Positions 40,901-48,133 of a stretch of 64,000 bases of DNA are shown here, in pieces. Both the position numbers and the translations under genes were made by a program. The notes under the pieces were generated by a model. The model was not told the origin of the DNA. It was given only the letters and a program-made list of their open reading frames with translations, and searched no databases. Position 1 is the first letter of the stretch, and each line of letters starts with the position of its first letter. This DNA comes from a virus, in the IMG/VR virus record IMGVR_UViG_3300035162_004467, positions 21,311 through 85,310 of that record, one strand, 5' to 3'.

Positions 40901-43188
40901 TTGATTTAACTTTTACTCCTCAAATTAGGTCTGTATTCGAAAAGTCTCGTGACTTGTCTCTTGATTTGAAGAGGAACGGTGTGGATATGGACATATTCTT
41001 CCACTGTTTCATTCATGACCTTAGTTTGTCTTGTCAGACTATACTGGATAAATATAGATGCCTCAATGCCTTGAAATTGGCCTCTAAGAAGGTTATGTCC
41101 GAGAAGAAAGAGACTAAAGTAATTTCTAAGAGATACACCCCCAAGTTAAATAAATTTATTGAGTATTGTGAAATAACGCAGTTGGAGTTTTTTGGAGGAG
41201 ATTATATTTCGCCAGAAATAATCCTTTTAAACTTTCTTAATGAAGACTATACTCCCAAGGCTTTTTCTGAAGTTTTAGATCAGGACATACATACAGATTT
41301 GGTTTATGATATATCAAAGTTTTGTCGGGACGAGGATGTTGAAGAAGAGATACAAGATGGTTCATGGGAATCTCTTTCCAAAGATGTCACAGAAGATTGG
41401 ATAGACATGTTTGATGAAAACCCAACTCTTGATCAGTTCGCAGAAAATTTAAATTTGAAAGCTTCCCGCCAAGAGTTTGATAAAATAGTAGATTTTGATG
41501 ATAAAATATCAGAGATAGCCACCATCCTTTGTCGGAAGAAAAAGCCAAATGCAATTTTAGTGGGACCAGCGGGAACTGGTAAAACATCTTTGATTGAAGG
41601 ATTAGCGTCTCAAATCGTCAATGGAGAAGCTCCAGAGCTTATTGCTAATAAAGTGATCTACTCTCTTAGCTTGTCTAGTATGGTTGCTGGAACGCAGTAT
41701 CGTGGTCAGTTTGAAGAGAGGTTGGAAAAGTTTGTGGATGAAATTAAGAAGTACAATAATATTATTTTGTTTATTGACGAAGTCCATACTCTTGTCGGGG
41801 CTGGAGGAACTACAGAAAATTCTTTAGAAGCTTCTAATATACTCAAGCCTGAGCTTGCTCGTGGTACTATTAGTTGCATTGGAGCTACCACAATTAACGA
41901 ATATACAAACACGATTAAAAAAGACTCTGCTTTAGATCGTCGTTTTGAAAGAGTGGTCATCAAAGAGCCTTCCAAGTTCCAGATGAAGGAGATCCTACCT
42001 ACTATAGCTTCTCACTACGAAGACTTTCATGCGGTAAAGTATACTGAAGATTTTATTGATCATGTTATTGATTTCTGTGAGAAATATATCCCCAATAAAT
42101 TTTATCCAGATAAGGCGATTGATGTGATTGATCATTGTGGAGCGCAAGCTAAAGTTTCTCACTGGGGAAGCGATAGCTCATTAAAAGACTTGCGGAAAGA
42201 AATAGAAGATAGTGATGTAGATCTTGCCTCAACAGAATCGTTATTGTCATTTGTAACAGGGAAATTATCAGATTGGTCTGAAAGTAAGGATGTTGAAGAC
42301 CCAAATGTTACAATAAAGCATCTTAAAGATTTCTTTTCAAAGAAAGAGAACCCTCTTAGGAAACCAAAAAATTTATCTGACCTCTCTACGGGCTTGAAGA
42401 AAAAGCTTATAGGTAATAACAAGGTTATCGATTCTCTTATTGGATCGATCTCTCTATCTAATTACGGGATGCATAAAAAAGGGGCAGCTCCTAGTATTTA
42501 TTGTATCACTGGAGTAGAGTCTAGCGGCAAAAGCTTTTTCTGTTCAACTTTGAAGGATTCTCTTGAGAAAAGTGGGATAAATGTGCTGAACTACAGCGGA
42601 GTCCATTTTTCTGACGAGTTTGCTAAGTTCAAAGTTTTGCCAGAAGTGATGAACAATACTTCTCTATGTGAGAAGATCAATATCCACCCCAATAGTGTTA
42701 TTATTATTGATGACTTTCATAAACTACACCCCTCTGTAAAGACCATATTTGCTCAAATATTAAAGGATGGCAAGCTCCAGATGTCAAATGGTGACCTAGC
42801 AGACTTCTCTAACGCTAAAATATTTGTGACAAGTGGAGTAGAGAATGCAGTATCAATGGGCTTTAATTCAGAAGAGGATTCTCCAACTTCATCTATTTTT
42901 AAAGAGTTATTATCTCTAGTTGATTGCAACTTAGTATTAAATGAGGTTCGTAAAAAAGACATATTCAGAATCCTATACCACAAGCTACAGAAGATTAACG
43001 AGGATTTGAGATTGAGCGATATAGAGGTTGTGTTTACACTGAGTTTCCTAAAAGAATTCGCTCGTTCTTCAAAAAATTTGGTGGATTTCCAAGATCGTTT
43101 TGATAACCAGATTAATAAGTTCATATGCCAAGAGTTGACGGGAAATGCCTCAAAAATAAATTTAGCCGAAATGAGCTTTCTTAGTTGA
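40897..43188 (+). CDS. ClpA-like double AAA+ unfoldase
   Basis: A 763-residue protein with two AAA+ modules of the Clp/Hsp100 type. D1: Walker A G-P-A-G-T-G-K-T near residue 225, A-G-T-Q-Y-R-G-Q-F-E-E-R (substrate pore loop), L-F-I-D-E-V-H-T-L-V-G-A-G-G (Walker B), sensor I-G-A-T-T and arginine finger region D-R-R-F-E-R. D2: Walker A E-S-S-G-K-S, Walker B I-I-I-D-D-F with Asp replacing the catalytic Glu. An M654-G-F656 tripeptide lies where ClpA has I-G-L for ClpP binding. The N-terminal ~190 residues are not a clear Clp-N domain. The start shares ATGA with the polymerase gene. It may remodel or degrade proteins with host ClpP. Confidence 0.88.
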   Translation: MIDLTFTPQIRSVFEKSRDLSLDLKRNGVDMDIFFHCFIHDLSLSCQTILDKYRCLNALKLASKKVMSEKKETKVISKRYTPKLNKFIEYCEITQLEFFGGDYISPEIILLNFLNEDYTPKAFSEVLDQDIHTDLVYDISKFCRDEDVEEEIQDGSWESLSKDVTEDWIDMFDENPTLDQFAENLNLKASRQEFDKIVDFDDKISEIATILCRKKKPNAILVGPAGTGKTSLIEGLASQIVNGEAPELIANKVIYSLSLSSMVAGTQYRGQFEERLEKFVDEIKKYNNIILFIDEVHTLVGAGGTTENSLEASNILKPELARGTISCIGATTINEYTNTIKKDSALDRRFERVVIKEPSKFQMKEILPTIASHYEDFHAVKYTEDFIDHVIDFCEKYIPNKFYPDKAIDVIDHCGAQAKVSHWGSDSSLKDLRKEIEDSDVDLASTESLLSFVTGKLSDWSESKDVEDPNVTIKHLKDFFSKKENPLRKPKNLSDLSTGLKKKLIGNNKVIDSLIGSISLSNYGMHKKGAAPSIYCITGVESSGKSFFCSTLKDSLEKSGINVLNYSGVHFSDEFAKFKVLPEVMNNTSLCEKINIHPNSVIIIDDFHKLHPSVKTIFAQILKDGKLQMSNGDLADFSNAKIFVTSGVENAVSMGFNSEEDSPTSSIFKELLSLVDCNLVLNEVRKKDIFRILYHKLQKINEDLRLSDIEVVFTLSFLKEFARSSKNLVDFQDRFDNQINKFICQELTGNASKINLAEMSFLS

Positions 43189-43212
43189 TAAAAGCCCATT
43201 CCCCCTTACAAT
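43186..43212 (+). promoter_or_regulatory. Possible sigma-70-like promoter before the small conserved genes
   Basis: TTGATA (43186-43191) overlaps the ClpA-like stop; TACAAT (43207-43212, 15-nt spacer) or the overlapping AATAAT (43210-43215, 18-nt spacer) could be the -10. The ATG of the next gene is at 43222. The spacing is not ideal. Confidence 0.3.
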
Positions 43213-43221
43213 AATGCGATT

Positions 43222-43431
43222 ATGAAATTAAACAGGAAGCAGCAAACTGCACTTAATGTTATTCGCGGAACTCGTGGCCGTTTCTTTGGTCTTCGGACCT
43301 CTCAGGGAGAGACTTTTAACGCTCAATTCCGTGGCGAGACGGACAGCTATATCCAAATATTTGACCGCAATAATGGTCTTCTTCGTCGTTTCGCTAAAAC
43401 AAGTCTTGACAAAGTCTCATTTGGCAAGTAA
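43222..43431 (+). CDS. Conserved small phage protein (basic, beta-rich)
   Basis: A 69-residue basic protein (LNRKQQTALNVIRGTRGRFFG...) with alternating Arg/Lys and hydrophobic residues. Strand spacing suggests a small SH3-like or beta-barrel fold, and the pattern resembles conserved orphan proteins of marine cyanophages. The stop overlaps the start of the next gene by one base. Nucleic-acid binding is possible given the charge, but function is unknown. Confidence 0.6.
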   Translation: MKLNRKQQTALNVIRGTRGRFFGLRTSQGETFNAQFRGETDSYIQIFDRNNGLLRRFAKTSLDKVSFGK

Positions 43432-43580
43432 TGAGTGGTTCTACCTCAAGGTATTTGAGAAACTTGATTTCATTTCAAGCAGACCCAATCATGAAAAGAG
43501 TTTACAAGCGCCTTAAGAAGCGCTATACTGAACTTCCTCACAATAAAAAGCATTTAATTAAATCTTATATTAATCTATGA
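43431..43580 (+). CDS. Small basic protein, short ORF
   Basis: A 49-residue ORF, ATG at 43431 (within the previous stop, TAATG) to TGA 43580, overlapping the next start (ATGA, 43577). It is basic (R-V-Y-K-R-L-K-K-R-Y-T) with helical character. The two coupled junctions and its place in a string of small conserved genes support it as a real gene. Function unknown. Confidence 0.55.
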   Translation: MSGSTSRYLRNLISFQADPIMKRVYKRLKKRYTELPHNKKHLIKSYINL

Positions 43581-43780
43581 ACGAAAATAATACATCCAGT
43601 GAATGGTCAGAGCGTGAAATCGGAGCCTTATGGCGTAAAGGTGGCGATAAGCCATTTTATTCTGGCAACCTCACAATCGGAGACGAAAAAGTTGAAATCG
43701 TAATCTTTAAGAACAAATTTAAAGAGAAGGATACTCAGCCAGATCTTCGCATTTATAAAAGTAAAGCCTTACAGAAGTAA
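43577..43780 (+). CDS. Conserved small phage protein (DUF736-like)
   Basis: A 67-residue protein that reads like the small beta-rich DUF736-type proteins: W-R-K-G-G-D-K-P-F-Y-S-G, then I-G-D-E-K-V-E-I-V-I-F-K-N-K-F, and Q-P-D-L-R-I-Y-K-S near the end. Such small proteins are frequent in marine phages and have no assigned role. Start is coupled to the upstream gene (ATGA) and the stop to the next one (TAATG). Confidence 0.65.
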   Translation: MNENNTSSEWSEREIGALWRKGGDKPFYSGNLTIGDEKVEIVIFKNKFKEKDTQPDLRIYKSKALQK

Positions 43781-43968
43781 TGGCTCCAGAGCAAGAACAA
43801 GAGCTTCATGCAGCTCTTGTGAATCATATTACAAGCAACTTAACTTTCGCAGAGTTAATAGATATAATCTCTACTTTAGTCAAAGATGAGGTTGATCGAA
43901 AGTTTGAAAATATGAGTGAAGAAGAAAAGCTTCAAAGTTATAATGAAATTTTTAAAAAAGAAGTGTAA
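43780..43968 (+). CDS. Small acidic helical protein, conserved phage hypothetical
   Basis: A 62-residue protein, nearly all helical by sequence (hydrophobic residues at i, i+3/4: E-L-I-D-I-I-S-T-L-V-K-D), acidic at the N- and C-terminal ends. It begins in the stop codon of the previous gene. The GTGTAACA element for the next gene includes its last codon and stop (43963-43970). Function unknown. Confidence 0.55.
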   Translation: MAPEQEQELHAALVNHITSNLTFAELIDIISTLVKDEVDRKFENMSEEEKLQSYNEIFKKEV

Positions 43969-43970
43969 CA
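43963..43970 (+). promoter_or_regulatory. GTGTAACA element before the DUF5824-like gene
   Basis: GTGTAACA ends 7 nt before ATG 43978. Its GTG-TAA is also the last codon and stop of the preceding gene, so the match here may be partly coincidence. Same core and placement as other GTGTAAY sites. Confidence 0.3.
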
Positions 43971-43977
43971 TCATTTG

Positions 43978-44961
43978 ATGGAATACGATTTTTCTAAAGA
44001 AGCTAAAGAATTTCTTGATTCTCAAGCTGCCAAAAAATCTGGGCCTGAAAGTGGAGCGGAAACTCCAGCGGAAACTCCAGCGGAGCCTAGTGAACGCGAA
44101 AAAGGTTCTAGCAAGAACAAGAAAGGCAGTGCGGGTAAAGATGGAAAGAAAATAGCCTTCTCAGAAAAAGTTGTTACTGCTCTAAAAAATAAAGTTAAGG
44201 AGCATAACGCAAAGCATTCTAAAAAGGTTTCGCTTACACAACTTAAAAAAATATACCGCAGAGGTGCGGGGGCATTTAGTTCTAGTCATCGCGTTGGAAA
44301 GACCAGAGGTCAGTGGGCGATGGCTAGGGTTAATATGTTTTTAAAAATGGTGAGTGGAGGCGAAGTCAAGAAGTCTTACCGTGCAGCAGATCAAGATGTT
44401 GTCGAGGGTTCAGAAGAATACTACCTAGAAGAAGAAAATCTGGCTTTTGTATGCTTTGATGAATTGGATTTCGCTTTAGCTCGTTTTGATCTTCAAAGAG
44501 TTGATGCTTTAGAAGAATCAACTCAAGAGATCGAAGATCTTGAGTATACAGAAGCAGAGAAAAAAACTTTAAATAAGCCTTTCCGTTTAAAGGATGGCAA
44601 GAAGAAGTTTGGCGTTTATGTGAAGAATCCAAAAACTGGCAATGTCATTATGGTCAAATTTGGTGATCCCAATATGGAGATCAAGCGTGATGACCCAGAC
44701 CGTCGCCGTAATTTTCGCGCTCGCCACAAGTGTGACACAGCTAAAGACAAAACTACTCCCCGCTACTGGAGTTGTAAATTTTGGTCTAAAAAGCCTGTTA
44801 GCTCAATGGCTTCTGAAGAAGTTATCGCTTGGGACGATAACGAGCAGTTCTCTCAGTGGTGCTGGAACGATGAGTCTTTTGCAGAGCATCAAGATTTATT
44901 GAATGGATATCCATTCTTAGAATCAGTAAAAAAAATTGTAGAAGACGAAGGCGAACTTTAA
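43978..44961 (+). CDS. DUF5824-like protein
   Basis: A 327-residue protein; ATG 43978 is preferred to TTG 43975. Residues ~20-60 are Pro/Glu/Ser/Lys-rich and disordered. Residues ~200-275 match the DUF5824 family: F-R-L-K-D-G-K-K-K-F-G-V-Y-V-K, then G-N-V-I-M-V-K-F-G-D-P-N-M-E-I-K-R-D, then P-D-R-R-R-N-F-R-A-R-H-K-C-D and C-K-F-W. These proteins are conserved in marine phages, often near head genes. A central acidic region (D-V-V-E-G-S-E-E-Y-Y) lies before it. The role is unknown; a morphogenesis or virion protein is plausible. A heptose epimerase gene follows after 12 nt. Confidence 0.7.
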   Translation: MEYDFSKEAKEFLDSQAAKKSGPESGAETPAETPAEPSEREKGSSKNKKGSAGKDGKKIAFSEKVVTALKNKVKEHNAKHSKKVSLTQLKKIYRRGAGAFSSSHRVGKTRGQWAMARVNMFLKMVSGGEVKKSYRAADQDVVEGSEEYYLEEENLAFVCFDELDFALARFDLQRVDALEESTQEIEDLEYTEAEKKTLNKPFRLKDGKKKFGVYVKNPKTGNVIMVKFGDPNMEIKRDDPDRRRNFRARHKCDTAKDKTTPRYWSCKFWSKKPVSSMASEEVIAWDDNEQFSQWCWNDESFAEHQDLLNGYPFLESVKKIVEDEGEL

Positions 44962-44967
44962 TATAAT
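44962..44967 (+). promoter_or_regulatory. Perfect TATAAT before the HldD-like gene
   Basis: TATAAT at 44962-44967 ends 6 nt before the GTG start at 44974. No good -35 is visible at the right spacing. If used, transcription would start at or next to the start codon. Confidence 0.35.
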
Positions 44968-44973
44968 ACCTTT

Positions 44974-45774
44974 GTGAAAAGGGTATTAGTTACTGGTAGC
45001 GAGGGTTTTATTGGCAAGAATCTCTGTCCTTATCTTGAGAAAAGAGGAATAGAGGTAGTCCCTTACGACATTAAGTTCGGGGCTGGTTTGCCTCCTTTGA
45101 ATGGTATTGATGCGGTCATCCATCTTGGAGCTAATTCAAGCACTACGGAAACCGACTTAAAAAAGATTTTAAATGAGAATTTTATATTCTCTGGCACACT
45201 TTATCAATTGTGCGCGAATATGGATATTAAATTCCAATATTCTAGTAGTGGCTCTGTTTATGGGGCAGCAGAGACTTTTGAAGAGGATCAGTTCTGCGTC
45301 CCGCTAAATCCTTATGCTTACAGCAAATATATGTTTGACAACTGGCTCTTGAATGAGCATCATCCCCATCAAGGATTTCGTTATTTTAATGTGTATGGCC
45401 CACATGAGGAACACAAAGGAGACCAAGCTAGTCCAATAACTAAATTCATTAAACAAATCCAAAAAGATGGTGAGATCAAAGTATTTAGAGGAAGAGCTAG
45501 TAGAGACTTCGTGCATGTGGAAGATGTTTGTGAGGTTCATTATAGGATGCTCCATCATGATAATTCTGGCATCTTTAATGTTGGCACTGGCAACTCCGTA
45601 TCTTTTAAAGCTATTGCTGATAAAATGGCAGAAAACTCTGGGGCAAAAGTTAAACAGATTGCGATGCCAGAAAAACTGAAAGGGCAATATCAAAAATTCA
45701 CTCAAGCAGATATTACAAAGCTCACATCCGTGATTGGAGTGATGGAGTGGAAACAAGTTTTGGAGTGTATATAG
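44974..45774 (+). CDS. ADP-glyceromanno-heptose 6-epimerase-like (HldD)
   Basis: A 266-residue SDR with GTG start. The closest family by motif is HldD/RfaD, which converts ADP-D-glycero- to ADP-L-glycero-D-manno-heptose, the donor for LPS core heptoses. Visible: VTGSEGFIGKNL (NAD loop), A-N-S-S-T-T-E-T-D matching A-C-S-S-T-T-E-x-D of HldD, Y-A-Y-S-K-Y-M-F-D (catalytic Tyr/Lys), and FNVYGPHEEHKGDQAS matching NVYGPxExHKGxMAS. The protein is about 45 residues shorter than bacterial HldD. With four GT9-type genes in this window, it indicates heptose metabolism; other ADP-sugar epimerases cannot be excluded. Confidence 0.8.
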   Translation: MKRVLVTGSEGFIGKNLCPYLEKRGIEVVPYDIKFGAGLPPLNGIDAVIHLGANSSTTETDLKKILNENFIFSGTLYQLCANMDIKFQYSSSGSVYGAAETFEEDQFCVPLNPYAYSKYMFDNWLLNEHHPHQGFRYFNVYGPHEEHKGDQASPITKFIKQIQKDGEIKVFRGRASRDFVHVEDVCEVHYRMLHHDNSGIFNVGTGNSVSFKAIADKMAENSGAKVKQIAMPEKLKGQYQKFTQADITKLTSVIGVMEWKQVLECI

Positions 45775-45784
45775 ATTAAGAATA

Positions 45785-46051
45785 ATGTCTTTAATTAAAA
45801 CTTTAGCTCAAAGCCTTAAATTGTACCTTGAATTAAGGAATAAATTGGCTTTCTTTGAAATTAAAAATAACCATAGAAAGATAAAAGATGAACTCATTAA
45901 TGAAATTGAAGAACTACGGGCTGCTGGTGATAGTAACTCCTCTGATCGCGCTGACCTCTTGCGGAAGCGTCTCAAATCCGAAAACGACGACTTTGAACAT
46001 ATATCAGCCGTCTTCATTAAAGCTCAAGGCGGGTCAACCAATTCAGACTGA
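45785..46051 (+). CDS. Coiled-coil protein overlapping a spanin-like lipoprotein gene
   Basis: An 88-residue helical protein with a leucine/isoleucine heptad pattern (I-K-D-E-L-I-N-E-I-E-E-L-R-A-A-G). The following GDSNSSDRADLLRKRL segment is typical of small conserved proteins near marine phage lysis genes. It lacks the N-terminal membrane segment expected of an i-spanin (Rz). The lipoprotein gene begins inside it in another frame (45888), as in Rz/Rz1 pairs. It may be a divergent partner of that lipoprotein, or only a neighbour; the lysis link is an inference from overlap and position next to the holin. Confidence 0.55.
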   Translation: MSLIKTLAQSLKLYLELRNKLAFFEIKNNHRKIKDELINEIEELRAAGDSNSSDRADLLRKRLKSENDDFEHISAVFIKAQGGSTNSD

Positions 46052-46136
46052 AGAGGGGGTTTACACCCCTCAGACGGATGAAGTTTGGCATTCAGATGTT
46101 CGTTACAGGAAGCTGGAGCGAGAACTTTTTGATTAA
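45888..46136 (+). CDS. Rz1-like outer-membrane lipoprotein (o-spanin candidate)
   Basis: An 82-residue protein in a different frame overlapping the 3' half of the upstream coiled-coil gene. It has a basic start (M-N-S-L-M-K-L-K-N-Y), a hydrophobic segment (L-L-V-I-V-T-P-L-I-A), then the lipobox L-T-S-C, followed by Gly-Ser. Signal peptidase II should cleave before that Cys, leaving a ~58-residue periplasmic lipoprotein containing several prolines. A nested small lipoprotein next to a holin is the classic Rz1 arrangement, used to fuse inner and outer membranes during lysis of Gram-negative hosts. Confidence 0.75.
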   Translation: MNSLMKLKNYGLLVIVTPLIALTSCGSVSNPKTTTLNIYQPSSLKLKAGQPIQTEEGVYTPQTDEVWHSDVRYRKLERELFD

Positions 46137-46212
46137 TTAAATCTAGTTCTCCGTCTTAATAGTAAAATTATAGGCAAGGCAACCACATATTCATAGACAA
46201 AAACTTTTTTTG

Positions 46213-46220
46213 GTGTAATG
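46213..46220 (+). promoter_or_regulatory. GTGTAATG element before the holin gene
   Basis: GTGTAATG ends 8 nt before ATG 46229, in the 92-nt gap after the lipoprotein gene. A seven-T run directly precedes it. Same core as other GTGTAAY sites. Confidence 0.4.
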
Positions 46221-46228
46221 TATTTTAC

Positions 46229-46543
46229 ATGGATTTTAAAAATCTTATTAGAGAGTTTTTAGATGGTGGTTGGGTAATTCCTGTGATTGGGGCATCTGGC
46301 ATGATCGCTCGGATGCTTACATACAAAGGGAATGTTTCGATAAGATCTTTTTTTGGTAATGTCTTGGCTGCTGCTATATTATCTGGCATTCTATGGTTTG
46401 TTTTGCAGGATGCGCCTATAAGTGATTTTATTAAGGCTATTTCTTATGGTGTTGTTGGAGTAGTAGCCCCAGAGATAATCAATGGAGTAATCGTTTTAGC
46501 AAAAAAGTTTGAGAAGAATCCTGATAAATTCTTAAAAAAATAG
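46229..46543 (+). CDS. Holin, three membrane segments
   Basis: A 104-residue protein with three hydrophobic segments: ~14-30 (WVIPVIGASGMIARML), ~45-62 (LAAAILSGILWFVL) and ~70-92 (ISYGVVGVVAPEIINGVIVL), and a Lys-rich C-terminus. This is the size and shape of a class I holin, which forms lethal holes in the inner membrane at the end of infection. It is downstream of the spanin-like pair, completing a lysis cassette, but I find no endolysin in the window. Its own GTGTAATG element suggests late expression. Confidence 0.75.
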   Translation: MDFKNLIREFLDGGWVIPVIGASGMIARMLTYKGNVSIRSFFGNVLAAAILSGILWFVLQDAPISDFIKAISYGVVGVVAPEIINGVIVLAKKFEKNPDKFLKK

Positions 46544-46550
46544 GAAATTA

Positions 46551-46558
46551 GTGTAACA
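46551..46558 (+). promoter_or_regulatory. GTGTAACA element before the fibre operon
   Basis: GTGTAACA ends 7 nt before ATG 46566, in the 22-nt gap after the holin gene. It would drive the baseplate-like and fibre genes 46566-48672. Confidence 0.4.
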
Positions 46559-46565
46559 TAAAACA

Positions 46566-46913
46566 ATGGCTGGGACAAAATATGATATCGTTATTGAGCA
46601 GGGCGCTTGTCTCGACATTCCTTTAACTTTAAAGGATGACTCTAATACGGCCTATGATTTAAGGACGGATCAGGTTTATTTGACTGGAGTTATTTACCGT
46701 GATTACGATCAGGCGGTTCAAGCAACTTTCACTTATTCTGAAACTGATGCTATTAATGGTGCTGCCAAAATGTCTTTGAGTAGTTCTGATACTCAAGCTA
46801 TGGAACCAGCTTATAGTTCTTACGATATCTTTTTAATTAAATCTGATGGTTGTGTTGACAGGTTGTTATATGGAATGGCGACTATTAGCGGAACCTCCGT
46901 TCCTCTTCCATGA
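46566..46913 (+). CDS. Small baseplate/fibre-base protein
   Basis: A 115-residue beta-rich protein: M-A-G-T-K-Y-D-I-V-I-E-Q-G-A-C-L-D-I-P-L-T-L-K-D-D style strands, which resemble the N-terminal immunoglobulin-like domain of upper baseplate proteins (BppU-like) in marine phages. It overlaps the next gene (ATGA) and begins the receptor-binding operon. A fibre-attachment role is likely from position. Confidence 0.55.
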   Translation: MAGTKYDIVIEQGACLDIPLTLKDDSNTAYDLRTDQVYLTGVIYRDYDQAVQATFTYSETDAINGAAKMSLSSSDTQAMEPAYSSYDIFLIKSDGCVDRLLYGMATISGTSVPLP

Positions 46914-48133
46914 GTATTAATGTAACAGTCACAGAGACTCCAAGTGTAGACTTGTCGATATCTTCTTCGACGGGGCTGAATGTAGGTGTTGGTGGAACAT
47001 CTCACGATTCTCTTGTCGGAATTCAAGGGGGGGATACAGGCGAATATTATCACCTTACTTTAGGACAATATAATCAAATAGGTGGTGATCCAGATGCCTT
47101 TGTAAATATTACAGGCTCTGAGACAATAAGTGGAGTCAAGTCTTTTGAATCTGGTTTTATTGTTAATGCTGGTGGGCAAGATATCTTTGTTACAGGAGAT
47201 CTTGATGGCTCGGAAAGGAAGCTTTATATTGATGCAGATGCTCTTATCGTTGGAGATAACGCAGTAAACTCACTAAATTCTGCTGCTATATTAGGTAGTG
47301 GTAACCAAATTTTTGGTGATTATGATATTATAGCAGGAGGTGAATTAAATGCTATTAGTGGAGATGATTACTCTGTTATTATCGGAGGCAGATCTAATTT
47401 AATAGAATTAGGGGGATTAGGTTATAATACAATAAATGGCGGTACATCACACTCTATTAAGCAGTCTACAGCTTCTTTAGTGGATGGAGGTTATGATAAT
47501 GACATCTTAGGAGCTTCTAATGCAGTTATTGTTGGTGGACAAAGTAGTAATATTACTAGTGGTACTATAGCTCCTGATCATTCCATAATTTTAGGTGGTG
47601 AGAATAACAATATTCAAGATGCATCTAATGCTATTGTTGTTGGTGGTGCTAATAATTTTGCTAGTGGGTCTTTTTCTACGGTTATGGCTGGAAGAGGTGG
47701 TAGGGCAATACATCAAGGCTCAATGGTTTTAGCTGACGGTAAATTGGGTAGAATTAAAACTTCTTTCGCGGAACATGGTTTGACAATTGATTTCGCAAGT
47801 GGGGTAGATGTGCCAACAGGTAATTTAGCGGTAGCAGAAGACATAACTATGGGTGGAGAGACGGTGGCTACGAGAACTTGGGTTCAATCTCAAGAAACTA
47901 GCCAGAGGTTCGATACAGTTTTGCCTTCTGGGATAGATGAGACAGGAATAGAATTCAGCACTGCATTTTCTTCTGCGCCAATGGTTCAATGCGAATTACA
48001 GCTACCAAGTGGAGGAGAAAGAACTTACTTTTTAGCAGTGAGAGACATAACTACTACTGGTTTCTTCGTAGAATTTTCAGATAATATCGGTACAGGGTAC
48101 ATATTACAAACTAGATCAATCCCAAATACATAA
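46910..48133 (+). CDS. Fibre protein with YadA-head-type beta-roll
   Basis: A 407-residue protein. The centre (~120-270) is a run of 14-residue repeats with G-G-x-x-N spacing (AIIGGRSNLIE, SIILGGENNNI, AIVVGGANNF), as in left-handed beta-rolls of trimeric autotransporter heads. An N-terminal ~90 residue attachment region precedes it, and the C-terminal ~80 residues form a compact domain (R-T-Y-F-L-A-V-R-D). It resembles 19031-20023 in the repeat type. It shares ATGA with the upstream gene and TAATG with the next one. It is likely a trimeric receptor-binding fibre. Confidence 0.75.
   Translation: MSINVTVTETPSVDLSISSSTGLNVGVGGTSHDSLVGIQGGDTGEYYHLTLGQYNQIGGDPDAFVNITGSETISGVKSFESGFIVNAGGQDIFVTGDLDGSERKLYIDADALIVGDNAVNSLNSAAILGSGNQIFGDYDIIAGGELNAISGDDYSVIIGGRSNLIELGGLGYNTINGGTSHSIKQSTASLVDGGYDNDILGASNAVIVGGQSSNITSGTIAPDHSIILGGENNNIQDASNAIVVGGANNFASGSFSTVMAGRGGRAIHQGSMVLADGKLGRIKTSFAEHGLTIDFASGVDVPTGNLAVAEDITMGGETVATRTWVQSQETSQRFDTVLPSGIDETGIEFSTAFSSAPMVQCELQLPSGGERTYFLAVRDITTTGFFVEFSDNIGTGYILQTRSIPNT

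Noticed and set aside
43256-43516. An 86-aa + strand frame overlapping the small conserved genes.
   Set aside because: It runs through two coupled, better supported genes in another frame and has no conserved pattern.
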